NCBI GenBank assembly: GCA_046330935.1
Contig: JAXLRU010000002.1
Location: forward strand, 1,054,001 to 1,118,000
Reading direction: 5' to 3'
Origin: JAXLRU01 sp046330935
GTDB lineage: Bacteria > Actinomycetota > Actinomycetes > Actinomycetales > Kineosporiaceae
Length of the DNA: 64,000 nucleotides
Below, in pieces: positions 25,665-35,475 of the stretch. The notes beneath the pieces are model-generated. The model saw nothing but the letters and a program-made list of their open reading frames with translations, was not told the origin of the DNA and did no database searches. Both the position numbers and the translations under genes were made by a program. How positions within the stretch are numbered: the first letter of the stretch is position 1; the number at the start of each line of letters is the position of its first letter.

Positions 25665-26786
25665 TCAGTGGCCGGAGCCGTGGGCGGACTCGTGCGTGCC
25701 GGACCCGGTGCCGGCGTCGGCGGCGTCCGTGCTGACGCCGGAGTCCGCGGCGGCCGCCTTCGCGTCCTTGGCCTCCTGCGCCTTGCGGGCGGCGTCGGCG
25801 GCGGCGGCGCGCGCCCGAGCGGCTGCGGCGTCGGCGGCCTTCTGCGCCGCGGCTGCCTTGGCCTCGGCGGCGTCAGCGGCGTTGCCGTCCCGGGCAAGGG
25901 CGCGGGCCGTCGGGTTGTCGAGGGCGGCGAGGACGAGGATCTCGACCCGCCGGTTCACCTTCATCGCCTTGGCGGACGACCCGGCCATCAGCGGCTGCGT
26001 CTCGGCGAAGCCCGTCGCGGCCATCTTGCGGCCGGGGATGTCCCAGCGACCCATGAGGTAGCGCAGGACGCCGGTGGCGCGGGCCGTCGACAGCTCCCAG
26101 TTCGAGGGGAACTGGGCGGTGCTGATCGGGATCGAGTTCGTGTGGCCGTCGATGCTCAGCCGGTTGGGCACCTTGCGAAGGGTCGGGGCCAGCGTGTCGA
26201 GGATCTTCCGCCCGCCGGGCAGCAGCGCCGCGCTGCCCGAGTCGAACAGCACGTCGTCGCTGGCGATCGTCACGACCAGGCCGCGCTCGTTGAAGCGGAA
26301 CGAGGCGCTGTCGGGCAGGCCGGCCTTCTTCAGCGCCTCCTTCAGCTGCTTCTCGGCCTGCTGGAGGTTCTTCAGCTGCGAGGCGGCCTGGGCCTTGGCG
26401 GTGGCGTCGGCCAGCTCGGCGACCTTCTTGGAGTCGATGTCGCGGGTCGGGTCCAGGGGCTTGTACCCGTTCTTCTGGCCCGAGGCCCCGGCGAGGTTGA
26501 CGCTGTCGGGGGCCACGTTCCCGCCGGGCTGCAGCATCGCGTCGCCGCCCGGCATCATCGCGACCGGCGCACCGAAGCCGCTGGCCAGGCCGGTCTTGAG
26601 GGCCATGAACTTGGCCTGGTCGACCTGGCTGATGGCGAACATGACGATGAACAGCACCATCAGCAGGGTGATCATGTCGGCGTAGGTGAGGAGCCACCGT
26701 TCGTGGTTCTCGTGCTCCTCGTGCTCCTCGTGGGCGCCACCGCGGCGCTTGCCGCCACCGCCCCCGTGGCCGCCCTTGCCGCTCAC
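25665..26786 (-). CDS. motB: Flagellar stator protein MotB
   Basis: 373 residues from a GTG overlapping motA by 4 nt. The single helix has the proton-carrying Asp in RWLLTYADMITLLMVLF. The OmpA-like peptidoglycan-binding domain is complete (DVLFDSGSAALLPGGRKIL, LSIDGHTNSIPIS, NWELSTARATGVLRYL, KVNRRVEILVLA). A 75-residue Ala/Lys-rich tail that should be helical follows and is longer than usual. Asp rather than Na-type features suggests proton coupling, but this is inference. Confidence 0.95.
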   Translation of the reverse strand: MSGKGGHGGGGGKRRGGAHEEHEEHENHERWLLTYADMITLLMVLFIVMFAISQVDQAKFMALKTGLASGFGAPVAMMPGGDAMLQPGGNVAPDSVNLAGASGQKNGYKPLDPTRDIDSKKVAELADATAKAQAASQLKNLQQAEKQLKEALKKAGLPDSASFRFNERGLVVTIASDDVLFDSGSAALLPGGRKILDTLAPTLRKVPNRLSIDGHTNSIPISTAQFPSNWELSTARATGVLRYLMGRWDIPGRKMAATGFAETQPLMAGSSAKAMKVNRRVEILVLAALDNPTARALARDGNAADAAEAKAAAAQKAADAAAARARAAAADAARKAQEAKDAKAAAADSGVSTDAADAGTGSGTHESAHGSGH

Positions 26787-27556
26787 GCCGCGGCCTCCTT
26801 GGGCGGCGGCCCGACCGGGGCCATCTGCGAGCGCAGCTTGGTGGCGACGACGCGCGGGTTGGCGCCGGCCTGGATGGCGAGGACGCCCTCGACGATGATC
26901 TCCATGCGGGCGGCCTCGGCGGCACCGACCGTCTTGACCCGGCTGCCGAACGGCAGGAACAGCACGTTGCCCGAGAGCACGCCCCACAGCGTCGCGACGA
27001 ACGCGCCCGCGATCAGGTGTCCCAGCTCGGCGGGGGCCGAGAGGTTCTCCAGCACGTGCACCAGGCCCATGACGGTGCCGAGGACGCCGAGGGTCGGAGC
27101 GTAACCGCCGGCGTCGGCCCAGAACTTCGCGCCGTTGGCGGCGGACTGCTTACGCGCCTTGATCTCGGCGGTGAGGATCTCGTGCAGGTCGTCGGGGTCG
27201 GTGCCGTCGACGGCCATCTGCAGGCCCTTCTTCATGAAGGGGTCCTCGATGCTCTCCATCTCCTGCTCGAGGGCGAGCAGGCCCTCGCGTCGCGCCCGCT
27301 CGGCCATCTTCACCAGCGGTTCCACGACCCCCTCGAGGTCGGGCTTCTTCGCCGTGAGGGCGTAGATCAGCCACTTCACCGCACCGAGGAAGCCGGGCAC
27401 GGTGTTGGAGGCGAGGGAGACCCCGAAGCTGCCCAGGAAGATCAGCAGCATCGGCGCGGGGAGGAAGAGGGACGCGGGGTTGCCGCCCTCCATGATCATG
27501 GAGACGAACAGGGCGATGAAACCGATGACGACGCCCGCCAGGGTTGCCGGGTCCAT
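26783..27556 (-). CDS. motA: Flagellar stator protein MotA
   Basis: 257 residues with four membrane helices (GVVIGFIALFVSMIMEGG, LLIFLGSFGVSLASN, GVLGTVMGLVHVLENL, FVATLWGVLSGNVLFLPF). The cytosolic loop has the charged segment that touches FliG (KMAERARREGLLALEQEMES). The conserved Pro residues in YAPTLGVLG and LFLPFG are present. It lies 3 nt after flbD. Confidence 0.95.
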   Translation of the reverse strand: MDPATLAGVVIGFIALFVSMIMEGGNPASLFLPAPMLLIFLGSFGVSLASNTVPGFLGAVKWLIYALTAKKPDLEGVVEPLVKMAERARREGLLALEQEMESIEDPFMKKGLQMAVDGTDPDDLHEILTAEIKARKQSAANGAKFWADAGGYAPTLGVLGTVMGLVHVLENLSAPAELGHLIAGAFVATLWGVLSGNVLFLPFGSRVKTVGAAEAARMEIIVEGVLAIQAGANPRVVATKLRSQMAPVGPPPKEAAA

Positions 27557-27559
27557 GTG

Positions 27560-27979
27560 TCAGTCCTCCACGAAGGGCAGTCGGACGACCTTCGCCCCCA
27601 GCGAGGGGTGGGAGGCGAGGGCCTTCATGACGGCGTCGGCGGGCGAGTCGGGGGCCGGGGTGAGACCGCTGACGTCGTCCTCGGTGCCGGCGGCGGCAGC
27701 GGTGGGCGTCGGGTCGTCGTCGGGTTCGGCGGCGAGCGTCAGCGCGCGCCGCGGGGACGGTGCCGTGATCCCGGACAGCTCGAAGGACTCGGCCGCCACC
27801 TCGGCCCGCCAGCGGCGCACGAGCGCCACGAGCTGCCGGAGCGACTCCGTCACCACGAGCTTGTGCCCGTCGCTCATCGTGATGATCGTGTCGGGGGTGG
27901 CCTCGGCACGCTCGATGAGGTCGGGATTGACGGCCAGCGGCTGGCCGCCCAAGCGGGTCAGAAGAATCACGGCATCCAT
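27560..27979 (-). CDS. flbD: Flagellar protein FlbD with C-terminal extension
   Basis: 139 residues from ATG 27979. The first 70 residues are the small FlbD domain (ILLTRLGGQPLAVNPDLIER, then TIITMSDGHKLVVTESL). FlbD proteins usually end at about 70 residues. Here a Pro/Asp/Thr-rich extension of another 70 residues is added, ending ASHPSLGAKVVRLPFVED. It heads the flbD-motA-motB block, the common order in gram-positives, and so marks the first gene after the inserted NACHT/sirtuin segment. Confidence 0.88.
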   Translation of the reverse strand: MDAVILLTRLGGQPLAVNPDLIERAEATPDTIITMSDGHKLVVTESLRQLVALVRRWRAEVAAESFELSGITAPSPRRALTLAAEPDDDPTPTAAAAGTEDDVSGLTPAPDSPADAVMKALASHPSLGAKVVRLPFVED

Positions 27980-28201
27980 CCTTGGAACCACGGGGGGACC
28001 GGTCCGTGGTCCCACTCCTCCGGTCGGCACCTGTTCGCCTTGCATGAGCCGTCCGCGCTGCTGGGACCGTCCCGAGTGGCTGTATCGGCAGCGACCGCCC
28101 GGGTGGCGGATGAGCCGCACGGGTGGTGCTCGTGGAGGAAGCGGGGTCACCGTGCGGGCGCCTGTGGGGGACGGCGGGGATGGACCCGGCAGACTGGACG
28201 C

Positions 28202-30537
28202 GTGAGCTCCGCCCCCGACCGCAGCGGCGGGTCCGTCACGTTCGGCGAGCGCCTCCGGGCGCTGCGGGTCGCGGCCCGGCTGACGCAGGAGGCCCTGGGC
28301 GAACGGTCGGGGACGACGTCGCGCTCCATCGGCAACCTGGAGCGCGGGCGGGTCCGGGCGCCGAGGCCCGCGACCGCCGAGGCGCTGGCCGACGCGCTCG
28401 GTCTCCGGACGGCGGACCGGGAGGCGTTCCTCGCGCTCGCCGCCCGCGAGTACTGGGCCGAGCGCCAGGACGGCGAGGACGAGGCTCCTGCCGGACCCGC
28501 CGACGCGGGTCCCGTGGACCAGGGGCCCGTGCCGCCGACGCCAGAGGCACCCGCGCCCGCACCACCCAGGGAGACACCCGCAGCTGTCCTGCCACCGCAC
28601 GTCGTCCCGAGCGTCGCGGTGGCCGGCCCCACGTTCCTGGCGGCCGAGCGGCTCGCCGCCGAGACGCTGGGCCTGTGGCGCCGAGAGGCGGCGGACCGAG
28701 GGCTCACCGATCCCCGGCCCATCGACGTCCGCTGGCACTGGCACCCGGCGAGCCCGCTGGGCCCCGACGCGTTGCCGCCCGCCCCCGCGCCCGGGTTCGC
28801 GCCGCCGTCAGGGCGCGGGGCGACGACGCCGCTGCCCTCGGCCGGCTCGGTGATCGACCTGTTCGGCGACCTGTTCGAAGCGCTGCCGCACCGCCGGCTC
28901 GTCGTCATGGGCCCCGCGGGGTCGGGCAAGACCGGGGCGCTGGTCATGCTGCTCCTGGCGGCGCTCGAACACCGGATGTCCTGCCGCCCGACCAGTCGCT
29001 GGGCGCTGCCGGTGCCCGTCTGGGTCAGGGCCGCCGAACTGGCGACCGGCGAGGAACGCTCGGCAAGCTCCTTCGCCGCACGCTGTACCGCGATCATGCC
29101 TACCTGCTGCACGAGACGTACGGCCACGACGCGGTGTCGGAACTGCTCGCGCAGGGCCGCCTGCTCGTCCTCCTCGACGGGCTCGACGAGCTCCACGGCG
29201 CGGACGTCGCCGACGCCGTCGCCCGGCTGGACCTGGCGACACCCCGGGCGTCCCGCTGGTCGTCTCTGTGCCGGCCCGCGCCGTGGTTCGCGCGCCCCGC
29301 CCGAGCTCGCCCACGCCGCGATCGTCGAGCTCGAGTCGGTCGAGACCGAGGAGGCGCGCGCCTACCTCGCCGACGGGCCGACGGGGGCGCCGATCGGCCG
29401 CCACTCGACCTGCTGACCCGCCCGCTGACCCTCGCGTTGCTGCGCCGTGCGCCACGGCGTGCCACGGCCGCGCCGGGGCGTGGGGACGCCGCGGGCAGGA
29501 GGTGCCAGCTGTTCGAAGGGCCTCGTGGCCCGCGCCTACCCGCATCCCCGGGCGCAGTGGCCCGGGCGGTGAGGCGGCTGAGCTGGCTGGCCCGCGCGAC
29601 GCCCGCACACGGCGTCATCCACTGGTGGGCGTCTTCCGTACGCGCTGCCGCCGCTGGTGCAGCGGCTGGCGCTCGGGTCTGGGCGTCGGCCTGATGGTGC
29701 TCGTCGTCATGCTGCCCGTTCGTCCCCGGCTCGCGGCCTGGCTGCTCGCGGCGTCCTCGGGCGTCGCCTACGTCGGCCGCGTGGGGCCGTGCTCGCGGGT
29801 GGTCCTCACCATGCCAGGCCCCGCCCGACGGGGGGCGGGCGCCGCGCCTGGTCGGCTCGGGGTGATCCGCAGGCCCCACACGTCGACCTGGCGGCGGTCG
29901 AGATCTACGGATTGAGCGTGCAGGACGCGCCCGTTCGCCGTGCACCTCGGCCTGCGGAGGTGGCACCCGGACGGCCACGGCCGGGTGGTGTTCTTCGGCA
30001 ACGGCGAGCCGGGGATGGTCACCTTCTCGCTGCGGCGCACGCTGGTCGGCTTCACGGGCGATGTTCATGCTGGTGGGGCCGGCTGGCGCTGCCCGCCATC
30101 GGCTCGGGTCTGCCGTCCGCGTCCTCATGGTCGCCCTGGTCCTGATCCGCATCGTGGTGCACCGCGGCCTGACACCGGCCTTGCGCGCCACCAGCCTCGA
30201 CCCGTCGACGGCCTACCGCTCCGACCTGGTCCGCACCTTGCTCGACGTCGGGGCCACCGCGGTCCTCCTGGGAATCGTGGCGGTCCACGTCGAGTCGCTT
30301 CCCTACGCCGCGGCGTGCTGTGGGCTGCTCGTCATCTCCATGCTCGGCTTCGGCCCGAGCGTGGAGATCGCGCCCGCTTTGGTCGTGCTGGCCCTGCAGG
30401 GGGTGTGGCTGTTGCCGCCGGTCGCCGTGCTCGAACGGGATCGGACCGCAGGTCTGTTGCGCCGGGTGGGGGCTGCGTACGAGTTCCGGCACGAGGAGCT
30501 GCGGCAGGCGCTGGCGGCGGGCGAGATCCGGGCCTGA
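28202..30537 (+). pseudogene. HTH-NACHT-membrane STAND NTPase, frameshifted
   Basis: The protein can be followed over about 2.3 kb but jumps frame several times. From GTG 28202 it has an XRE helix-turn-helix (FGERLRALRVAARLTQEALG, then GTTSRSIGNLERGR), a Pro-rich linker, Walker A in MGPAGSGKTGALVMLL (about 28912) and, in another frame, Walker B in LLVLLDGLDELHG (about 29164). Later fragments give AIVELESVETEEARAYL and LLTRPLTLALLRR. The C-terminal part has three to four membrane helices and ends RRVGAAYEFRHEELRQAL, a pattern found at the end of actinobacterial HTH-NACHT-TM proteins. Such STAND NTPases are studied as antiphage proteins. As read, the gene is broken. Confidence 0.75.
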
Positions 30538-30540
30538 CCC

Positions 30541-31260
30541 TCAGCGGCGGGCGAGCTGCCCGATCAGCGCCTCCACGTCGTCGAGCAGCGGTGGCAGCGC
30601 CTCCACGGCGTCGGCGTCGATCACCCGCTGGAACAGGTCGTAGGCCGCCGGGTCGGGGTCCCGGGTCAGCCACACCCGGGGGACGCCGCAGTCGCGCGCC
30701 CACCGGGTGACGGTGCTCGCCGTGTTCACCGCGAGGGTGGTGCCGATCACGAGGAGGAGGTCGGCGTCGGCGACCGCCGCGTCGGTGGCCCGCTTGGCGG
30801 GGCGCGGCAGCGGCTCCCCGAACAGGACGACGTCGGGCCGCAGCAGCGAGCCGCACCGCGGGCAGGTCGGTGGCCGGTCGGGGGCCGAGTGGTCGTCGGC
30901 GGGTGGCAGCGCGCAGAACGGGTCGTGGCAGCGGGTGCGGAAGAGGTTGCCGTGCAGGTGGTGCACGATCCGCGAGCCGGCCTCCTCGTGCAGCGTGTCC
31001 ACGTTCTGCGTGGCGATCGTGACGTCGTGGGTGAACCCCAGGTCCGCCAGGGCGTCGTGGGCGGGGTTCGGGGCCGCCGCACGTGCCGCGGTGCGCAGGC
31101 CGCCGAAGTACTGCCAGACCTCCTCCGGGCGCGCCTCGAAGTCCGCCAGGGCGGTCGGATGGGTGAGGGCGGGGTCGCTGCCGACGCCCCGGTAGGTCGG
31201 CAGGCCCGACGGTGCGCTGATCCCCGCACCCGTGAGCGCCACGATCCGCTTCCTGATCAT
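30541..31260 (-). CDS. Sir2-family NAD-dependent protein deacylase
   Basis: 239 residues from ATG 31260. NAD-binding GAGIS at 11-15, TQNVDTLH at 84-91, catalytic His103 in HHLHGNLFRTRC. Four Cys (111, 116, 133, 136) form the zinc site, and VVLFGEPLP follows. This is a bacterial CobB-type sirtuin that removes acyl groups from lysine and yields nicotinamide. Zinc cysteines and the small size argue against the Sir2 NADase domains of defence systems. It is convergent with the NACHT gene (3 nt between stops), and the two together separate flgE from flbD. Confidence 0.92.
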   Translation of the reverse strand: MIRKRIVALTGAGISAPSGLPTYRGVGSDPALTHPTALADFEARPEEVWQYFGGLRTAARAAAPNPAHDALADLGFTHDVTIATQNVDTLHEEAGSRIVHHLHGNLFRTRCHDPFCALPPADDHSAPDRPPTCPRCGSLLRPDVVLFGEPLPRPAKRATDAAVADADLLLVIGTTLAVNTASTVTRWARDCGVPRVWLTRDPDPAAYDLFQRVIDADAVEALPPLLDDVEALIGQLARR

Positions 31261-31520
31261 GAACCCATCGTGTCGCCTTGGTGACGGCCTGTTCAAGTTC
31301 GGCGCGCTCGGGAATGAGAACGTCCAGGTCAGCGGCCCGTCCCTGGTCTTTCCGGTGAGTTTCCGGTCGGCGTTCCTGGTGGGTGTCGGAGGAGGGCGGC
31401 ATCGTCGTCGGTGTCGCCGCCGGCCCGGGGGAGTGCCGGAGGGGGAGGGCGGCTCGGGGCGGGGGCCTGCACTGCACCACAGGGGAGCGCAGTGCGGGCG
31501 CGTCCCGCCCCCCACGCGAC
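31261..31520. other. Gene-free stretch upstream of the sirtuin gene
   Basis: I see no gene here. It should hold the sirtuin promoter on the minus strand, but no clear -35/-10 pair stands out. Together with the following hairpin it spans the space to the flgE stop. Confidence 0.5.
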
Positions 31521-31555
31521 GCAGCGGCGCCCGGCACGATGCCGGGCGCCGCTGC
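31521..31555 (-). terminator. Strong hairpin after flgE
   Basis: Perfect 16-bp inverted repeat (31521-31536 and 31540-31555) with a CGA loop, 13 nt after the flgE stop. It ends the fliH-flgE transcript, so flbD-motA and the later genes need their own promoter. Confidence 0.85.
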
Positions 31556-31568
31556 GAGGAGCGTGGGA

Positions 31569-32765
31569 TCAGCGCTTGAGGTTCACCAGGTCCTGCAGCA
31601 TCTCGTCGGAGGCGGTGATCACGCGGGAGTTCGCCTGGAAGCCGCGCTGGGCGACGATCATCGACGTGAACTCCTGGGCGAGGTCAACGTTGCTCATCTC
31701 CAGCGAGCCGCCGAGCAGCGTCCCGCGGCCGCCGCCGCCCGCCGTCCCGATCTGGGCGAGGCCGGAGTTGGTGGAGGACCGGTAGCTCGTGTTGCCGATC
31801 TTCTCCAGACCCATCGGGTTGTTGAAGTTGGCCATGGCGATCTTGGCCATGTTCAGCTTCTGCCCGTTGCTGAAGACGCCGATGACGGTGCCGTCCTGGG
31901 AGATCTGGAACTGCTGCAGCGAGCCCGCGGTGTAACCGTCGGCCGCCTTCACCGCGAGCGTCTTCGCACCTCCGTAGCCGGTCACCCCGGTGAGGTCGAA
32001 GTTGATCACGGTGCCGTCGGCGAGGGTGGCCGAGGGGACGGTCGAGGTGCCCGCGTCGTAGGCGCCGTTGGCGAGGAACGCCACGGAACCCGGGGCGGTC
32101 ATCACGCTCGCGCCGTTCTCCAGGACGTCGACGTCGAAGTTCGCGCCGTTGGGGGTCAGCGTGATCGACAGCGAGTGCGCGTTGCCGGCCTGGTCGTAGG
32201 CGGTGGTGCCGAGCGTCATCACCGTGGACGTGCCCGAGGTGATGTTGCCGCCGATCGTCACCGAGCTCGACTGCTGCGGCGGGATCAGCGTGCCCGCGGG
32301 CAGCTGGATGTCGGCGAGCGCGTTGTCGGTGTTGATCACGCCGGCCTGGCCGAGCCAGCCCTGCACCACCGAGCCCTCGTTGTTCACGAGCTTGCCCGTG
32401 GAGTCGAAGCTGAACGCGCCCGCGCGGGAGAACACGTTCTCGGCGCCGCTGCGGATCACGAAGAAGCCGTCGCCCTGGATCATCAGGTCGGTGGACTTGC
32501 CGGTGCTCTGCGCCGAGCCCTGCCCGAAGTTCGTGCTGATCCCGCCGAGCTGCACGCCCAGGCCGACCTGTGCCGGGTTGATGCCGCCGTTGCCGTTGCT
32601 GGGGGCGCCCGAGGCGCGCAGCATCTGGTTCAGCGTGTCCTCGAACACCACCGAGCTGCTCTTGTAGCCGGTCGTGTTGACGTTGGCGATGTTGTTGCCG
32701 ACGACGTCCATCATCGTCTGGTGGGCCCGCAGGCCGGTGATGCCCGAGAAGAGCGAGCGGAGCAC
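31569..32765 (-). CDS. flgE: Flagellar hook protein FlgE
   Basis: 398 residues. N-terminal rod/hook motif LFSGITGLRAHQTMMDVVGN, then ANVNTTGYKSSSVVFED. C-terminal motif ELSNVDLAQEFTSMIVAQRG type (here EMSNVDLAQEFTSMIVAQRG) and ITASDEMLQDLVNLKR. The GTG start has AGGAGG at ideal distance. FlgE polymerises into the hook under the FlgD cap, to a length set by FliK, and all three genes are adjacent here. Confidence 0.96.
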   Translation of the reverse strand: MLRSLFSGITGLRAHQTMMDVVGNNIANVNTTGYKSSSVVFEDTLNQMLRASGAPSNGNGGINPAQVGLGVQLGGISTNFGQGSAQSTGKSTDLMIQGDGFFVIRSGAENVFSRAGAFSFDSTGKLVNNEGSVVQGWLGQAGVINTDNALADIQLPAGTLIPPQQSSSVTIGGNITSGTSTVMTLGTTAYDQAGNAHSLSITLTPNGANFDVDVLENGASVMTAPGSVAFLANGAYDAGTSTVPSATLADGTVINFDLTGVTGYGGAKTLAVKAADGYTAGSLQQFQISQDGTVIGVFSNGQKLNMAKIAMANFNNPMGLEKIGNTSYRSSTNSGLAQIGTAGGGGRGTLLGGSLEMSNVDLAQEFTSMIVAQRGFQANSRVITASDEMLQDLVNLKR

Positions 32766-32893
32766 GAGGTCCTCCTGGGGAGTCAGGACGTGTCGTCCTG
32801 GTGCGGGTGGCGTCCGTGCCGGTCAGGGTTCCCGTTGGCGTCCTGCCGCCGGGGTGGTTCGCGGGCCCTCGATCAGGGCCGGGGGAGGGACGG

Positions 32894-33442
32894 TCAGGTC
32901 GTGGGGGACGGCGTCGGCGTGGTGCCGGTCGAGCCGGTGGTGCCGGTCGAGCCGGTGGTGCCCGTCGAGCCGGAAGGCGTGCTCGCCGGAGCGGGCGGCG
33001 GTGCGACGGCGGTGATCTGCGACAGCTCGACGTCGAGGTTGCCGATGCGCAGCTTCGGGACGCCCGACAGCAGCGTGACGGCCGAGACGGTGCCCGACAG
33101 TGCGGTCTTGCCGTCCTCGCCGGTCCAGCTCACCTGGCGCCCGACCAGCGAGACGGCCGTCTGGGTCTGCGCGGCGGTCATCGTCTGCTGGTTGGTCGTG
33201 ACCATCGCCTCGATCTTCTCGACCATGCTCAGCTGCGCCGTCTGGTTCATGAAGGTGCTGGGGTCGGTCGGGTTGCTCGGGTCCTGGTAGCGCAGCTGCG
33301 CCACGAGCAGCTTGAGGAACGCGTCCTTGCCGAGGGCCTGGTCCTCGGCGGTCGGCTGCGCGCCCTCGACCGCCCAGCCCGTGTACATGCTGGGGGTCAC
33401 CTGGCGGGTGGCCGAGGTGCTGGCGCCGACGGCGTCGGGCAT
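32894..33442 (-). CDS. flgD: Hook-capping protein FlgD
   Basis: 182 residues from ATG 33442, preceded by AGGAGG. The core motif is GKDAFLKLLVAQLRYQDPSN, then TFMNQTAQLSMVEKIEAM. A short beta domain (SLVGRQVSWTGEDGKTALSG) follows. The C-terminus is a Gly-Ser-Thr repeat (GSTGTTGSTGTTGSTGTT) coded by imperfect tandem repeats at about 32915-32970. It is required for hook assembly. Confidence 0.94.
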   Translation of the reverse strand: MPDAVGASTSATRQVTPSMYTGWAVEGAQPTAEDQALGKDAFLKLLVAQLRYQDPSNPTDPSTFMNQTAQLSMVEKIEAMVTTNQQTMTAAQTQTAVSLVGRQVSWTGEDGKTALSGTVSAVTLLSGVPKLRIGNLDVELSQITAVAPPPAPASTPSGSTGTTGSTGTTGSTGTTPTPSPTT

Positions 33443-33534
33443 GGGGTCCTCCTGGTCCGGTGCTGCGGGTACCGCTGCGGTGGTGCCGGTTGTGGTGGTG
33501 CCGGTTCTGGTGGTGCGGTGGTGGTGCCGGTCGA

Positions 33535-35475
33535 TCAGGCCAGGACGTCGAGTCCGGTGCGCAGGTCGCGCGTGCGGGCCTCGCGCACGTCGCGGGTGCC
33601 GCCCGGCAGCGGGGCGTCGGCGCCCGGTGCCGCCGTGCGTGGCCGTCCGGGGTTCGCGCCCGTCCCGCCCCCGCCGTCCCGGCTGCCCGCCCCGCCGGAG
33701 CCGCCCTGCGCCTCGCGACCGGCCGACCACGGCTGCTGCGCCTCGCCGCGGCCGTCCCGGGTGGTGGCATCGGCACCGCGGTCGTGCACCTGGACGTCCG
33801 CGAGCGTCAGACCGGCGTCGGCGAGCTGCCGCTTGAGGTCGACGACGCCGTCGCGCAGCGCCGCGAACGCGGCCTCCTTGGCGGCGAGGTCCACCCGGAC
33901 GACGCCCGCGCGGACGTCGACGGTGACGGTCACGGCGCCGAGGTGGTTCGGCGCGAGGTGCAGGACGGTGCGCTGCGTGCCGTCGCGCAGGGTGCGGGAG
34001 GCGACGAGGTGCTTCATCACCTGGTCGACGACGTGCTGGGCCTCGGCCGTGCGCGGCGCGCCCGTGGTGGGCTGCGTCGTCGTGGTGGCGGAGGTCGCGG
34101 TGGGCCCCTGCGCGGCCGGCGCCCCGAAGGCCGCCCCGCCCCCGCCGAGGTCCGTGCTCTCGCTCCCCGTGCCCCCGCCGGAAGCGGCCGCGACGGGTGC
34201 TGCAGCCGGTGCGGCGTCGTTCGCGCCCGGGCCGGCGACGCTCGGCGTGCCCCCGACAGTCGGCGCCGGGCCGGTCGTCGTGGCCGGCCGCGAGGTGGCG
34301 GGGGCCTGCACCTGCGCCGCGGCGGCGCTCGCCGAGGCCACCGCGTCGGCCGCGGCCAGGGCCGGGACGCCGGGTGACGCGGCGGTGGCGACGGGGGCGA
34401 CGGCGATGGGGGCTGCGGTGGCGTGAACGGCGGACCCCTCCGCGGCCTGGCCCTGAGCCGTGGTGGCGGAGGGGGCGACCGGCCCTGCCCCGACCCCCGC
34501 CGGGGCGCCGGAGGCCGCGGATGCCACGGGCGCGGCCTGCGTGGGGGAGGTCGTGCCGGGAACGGAGTCGCCCGAGGCGCCCGCGACGGCGCCGGTCGCG
34601 GCGCCTGCAGCCGCGGGGGTGCCGGTGGGCGCGGTGGTCGATGTCGCATCAGGAGTCACCGTGAGGGGCGCGCTCGGGGAGGCCGCGGCGACCGTGGCGT
34701 CCTGGGCCTGCCCGCGCAGGGCCGGACCGGCCGTGGCGGGGTCGGCCGCGGGCACACCCGTGACGACGGCGGTGGCCGGCGCTCCCGCCGCGGTGGTGCC
34801 CGTGGCCGTGGCGGTGGGCGCGCCCGCGCTGGTCGTCGCGTCCGCGATGGTGCCGACGGGTGTACCGGCGGTGGCGCCGGTGCCGGTGCCGGTCACGGTG
34901 CCGGAGCGGACGCCGTCCCGGCTCGCCTCGGCGACGGCCGCAGCGGGACGGCCCGCCCGGTCGGCGCGACGGTCCGTGGGCTGTCCAACGGCGCGGTCGT
35001 AGCCCGCCTGCCCGATCGCCGCGGCGCGGTCCTCGGCCTGCACCGGCTCGCCGTCGGCCCCACGAGCTGCGGCACGATCGGTCCCGCGGTCGTGGGGACG
35101 CTCCTGCGCCCCAGTCACGGACCGGGTCACGGACCGGGTCACGGCACGGGGGTCGCGGTCGTCGTCGTCGGCACCGGCCAGCCGCCGCGCCTGCCCGGTC
35201 ACGGGACCGTGCGTGCGCAGCCGCTCGACGGCGGCCCGCGGGTCGACGGAGGGCCGGTCGGCGGGCCGCGCGGGCGAGGCGGACGACGCGACCCGCGCCT
35301 CGAACGCCCCCGCCTGGGCGAGCGCGGCGAGGAAGTCGCGGGCCGAGCCCGCCCCGGTACCGGGCGTGGCGTCGTCGTCCTGCGCCCATCCGGTGCGGTC
35401 GTCGCCGGCCGGACCGACCCGGTCGGCGAGGTCGTCGACGCGCAGGCGCGCGGCGTTCGTCGGGATGACCGTCAT
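33535..35475 (-). CDS. fliK: Flagellar hook-length control protein FliK
   Basis: 646 residues. About 450 residues are low-complexity Ala/Thr/Pro/Val, as expected for the molecular ruler. The C-terminal hook-control domain is at about 510-590 (LHLAPNHLGAVTVTVDVRAG, then RDGVVDLKRQLADAGLTLAD). FliK measures the hook and triggers FlhB to switch substrates. The start overlaps the transglycosylase gene by 4 nt. Confidence 0.88.
   Translation of the reverse strand: MTVIPTNAARLRVDDLADRVGPAGDDRTGWAQDDDATPGTGAGSARDFLAALAQAGAFEARVASSASPARPADRPSVDPRAAVERLRTHGPVTGQARRLAGADDDDRDPRAVTRSVTRSVTGAQERPHDRGTDRAAARGADGEPVQAEDRAAAIGQAGYDRAVGQPTDRRADRAGRPAAAVAEASRDGVRSGTVTGTGTGATAGTPVGTIADATTSAGAPTATATGTTAAGAPATAVVTGVPAADPATAGPALRGQAQDATVAAASPSAPLTVTPDATSTTAPTGTPAAAGAATGAVAGASGDSVPGTTSPTQAAPVASAASGAPAGVGAGPVAPSATTAQGQAAEGSAVHATAAPIAVAPVATAASPGVPALAAADAVASASAAAAQVQAPATSRPATTTGPAPTVGGTPSVAGPGANDAAPAAAPVAAASGGGTGSESTDLGGGGAAFGAPAAQGPTATSATTTTQPTTGAPRTAEAQHVVDQVMKHLVASRTLRDGTQRTVLHLAPNHLGAVTVTVDVRAGVVRVDLAAKEAAFAALRDGVVDLKRQLADAGLTLADVQVHDRGADATTRDGRGEAQQPWSAGREAQGGSGGAGSRDGGGGTGANPGRPRTAAPGADAPLPGGTRDVREARTRDLRTGLDVLA

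Noticed and set aside
28202..31260. Sir2-STAND (Avs5-like) defence pair
   Set aside because: The sirtuin is a short zinc-containing deacylase type, is a separate gene and is convergent with the NACHT gene, so a functional pair is not supported.
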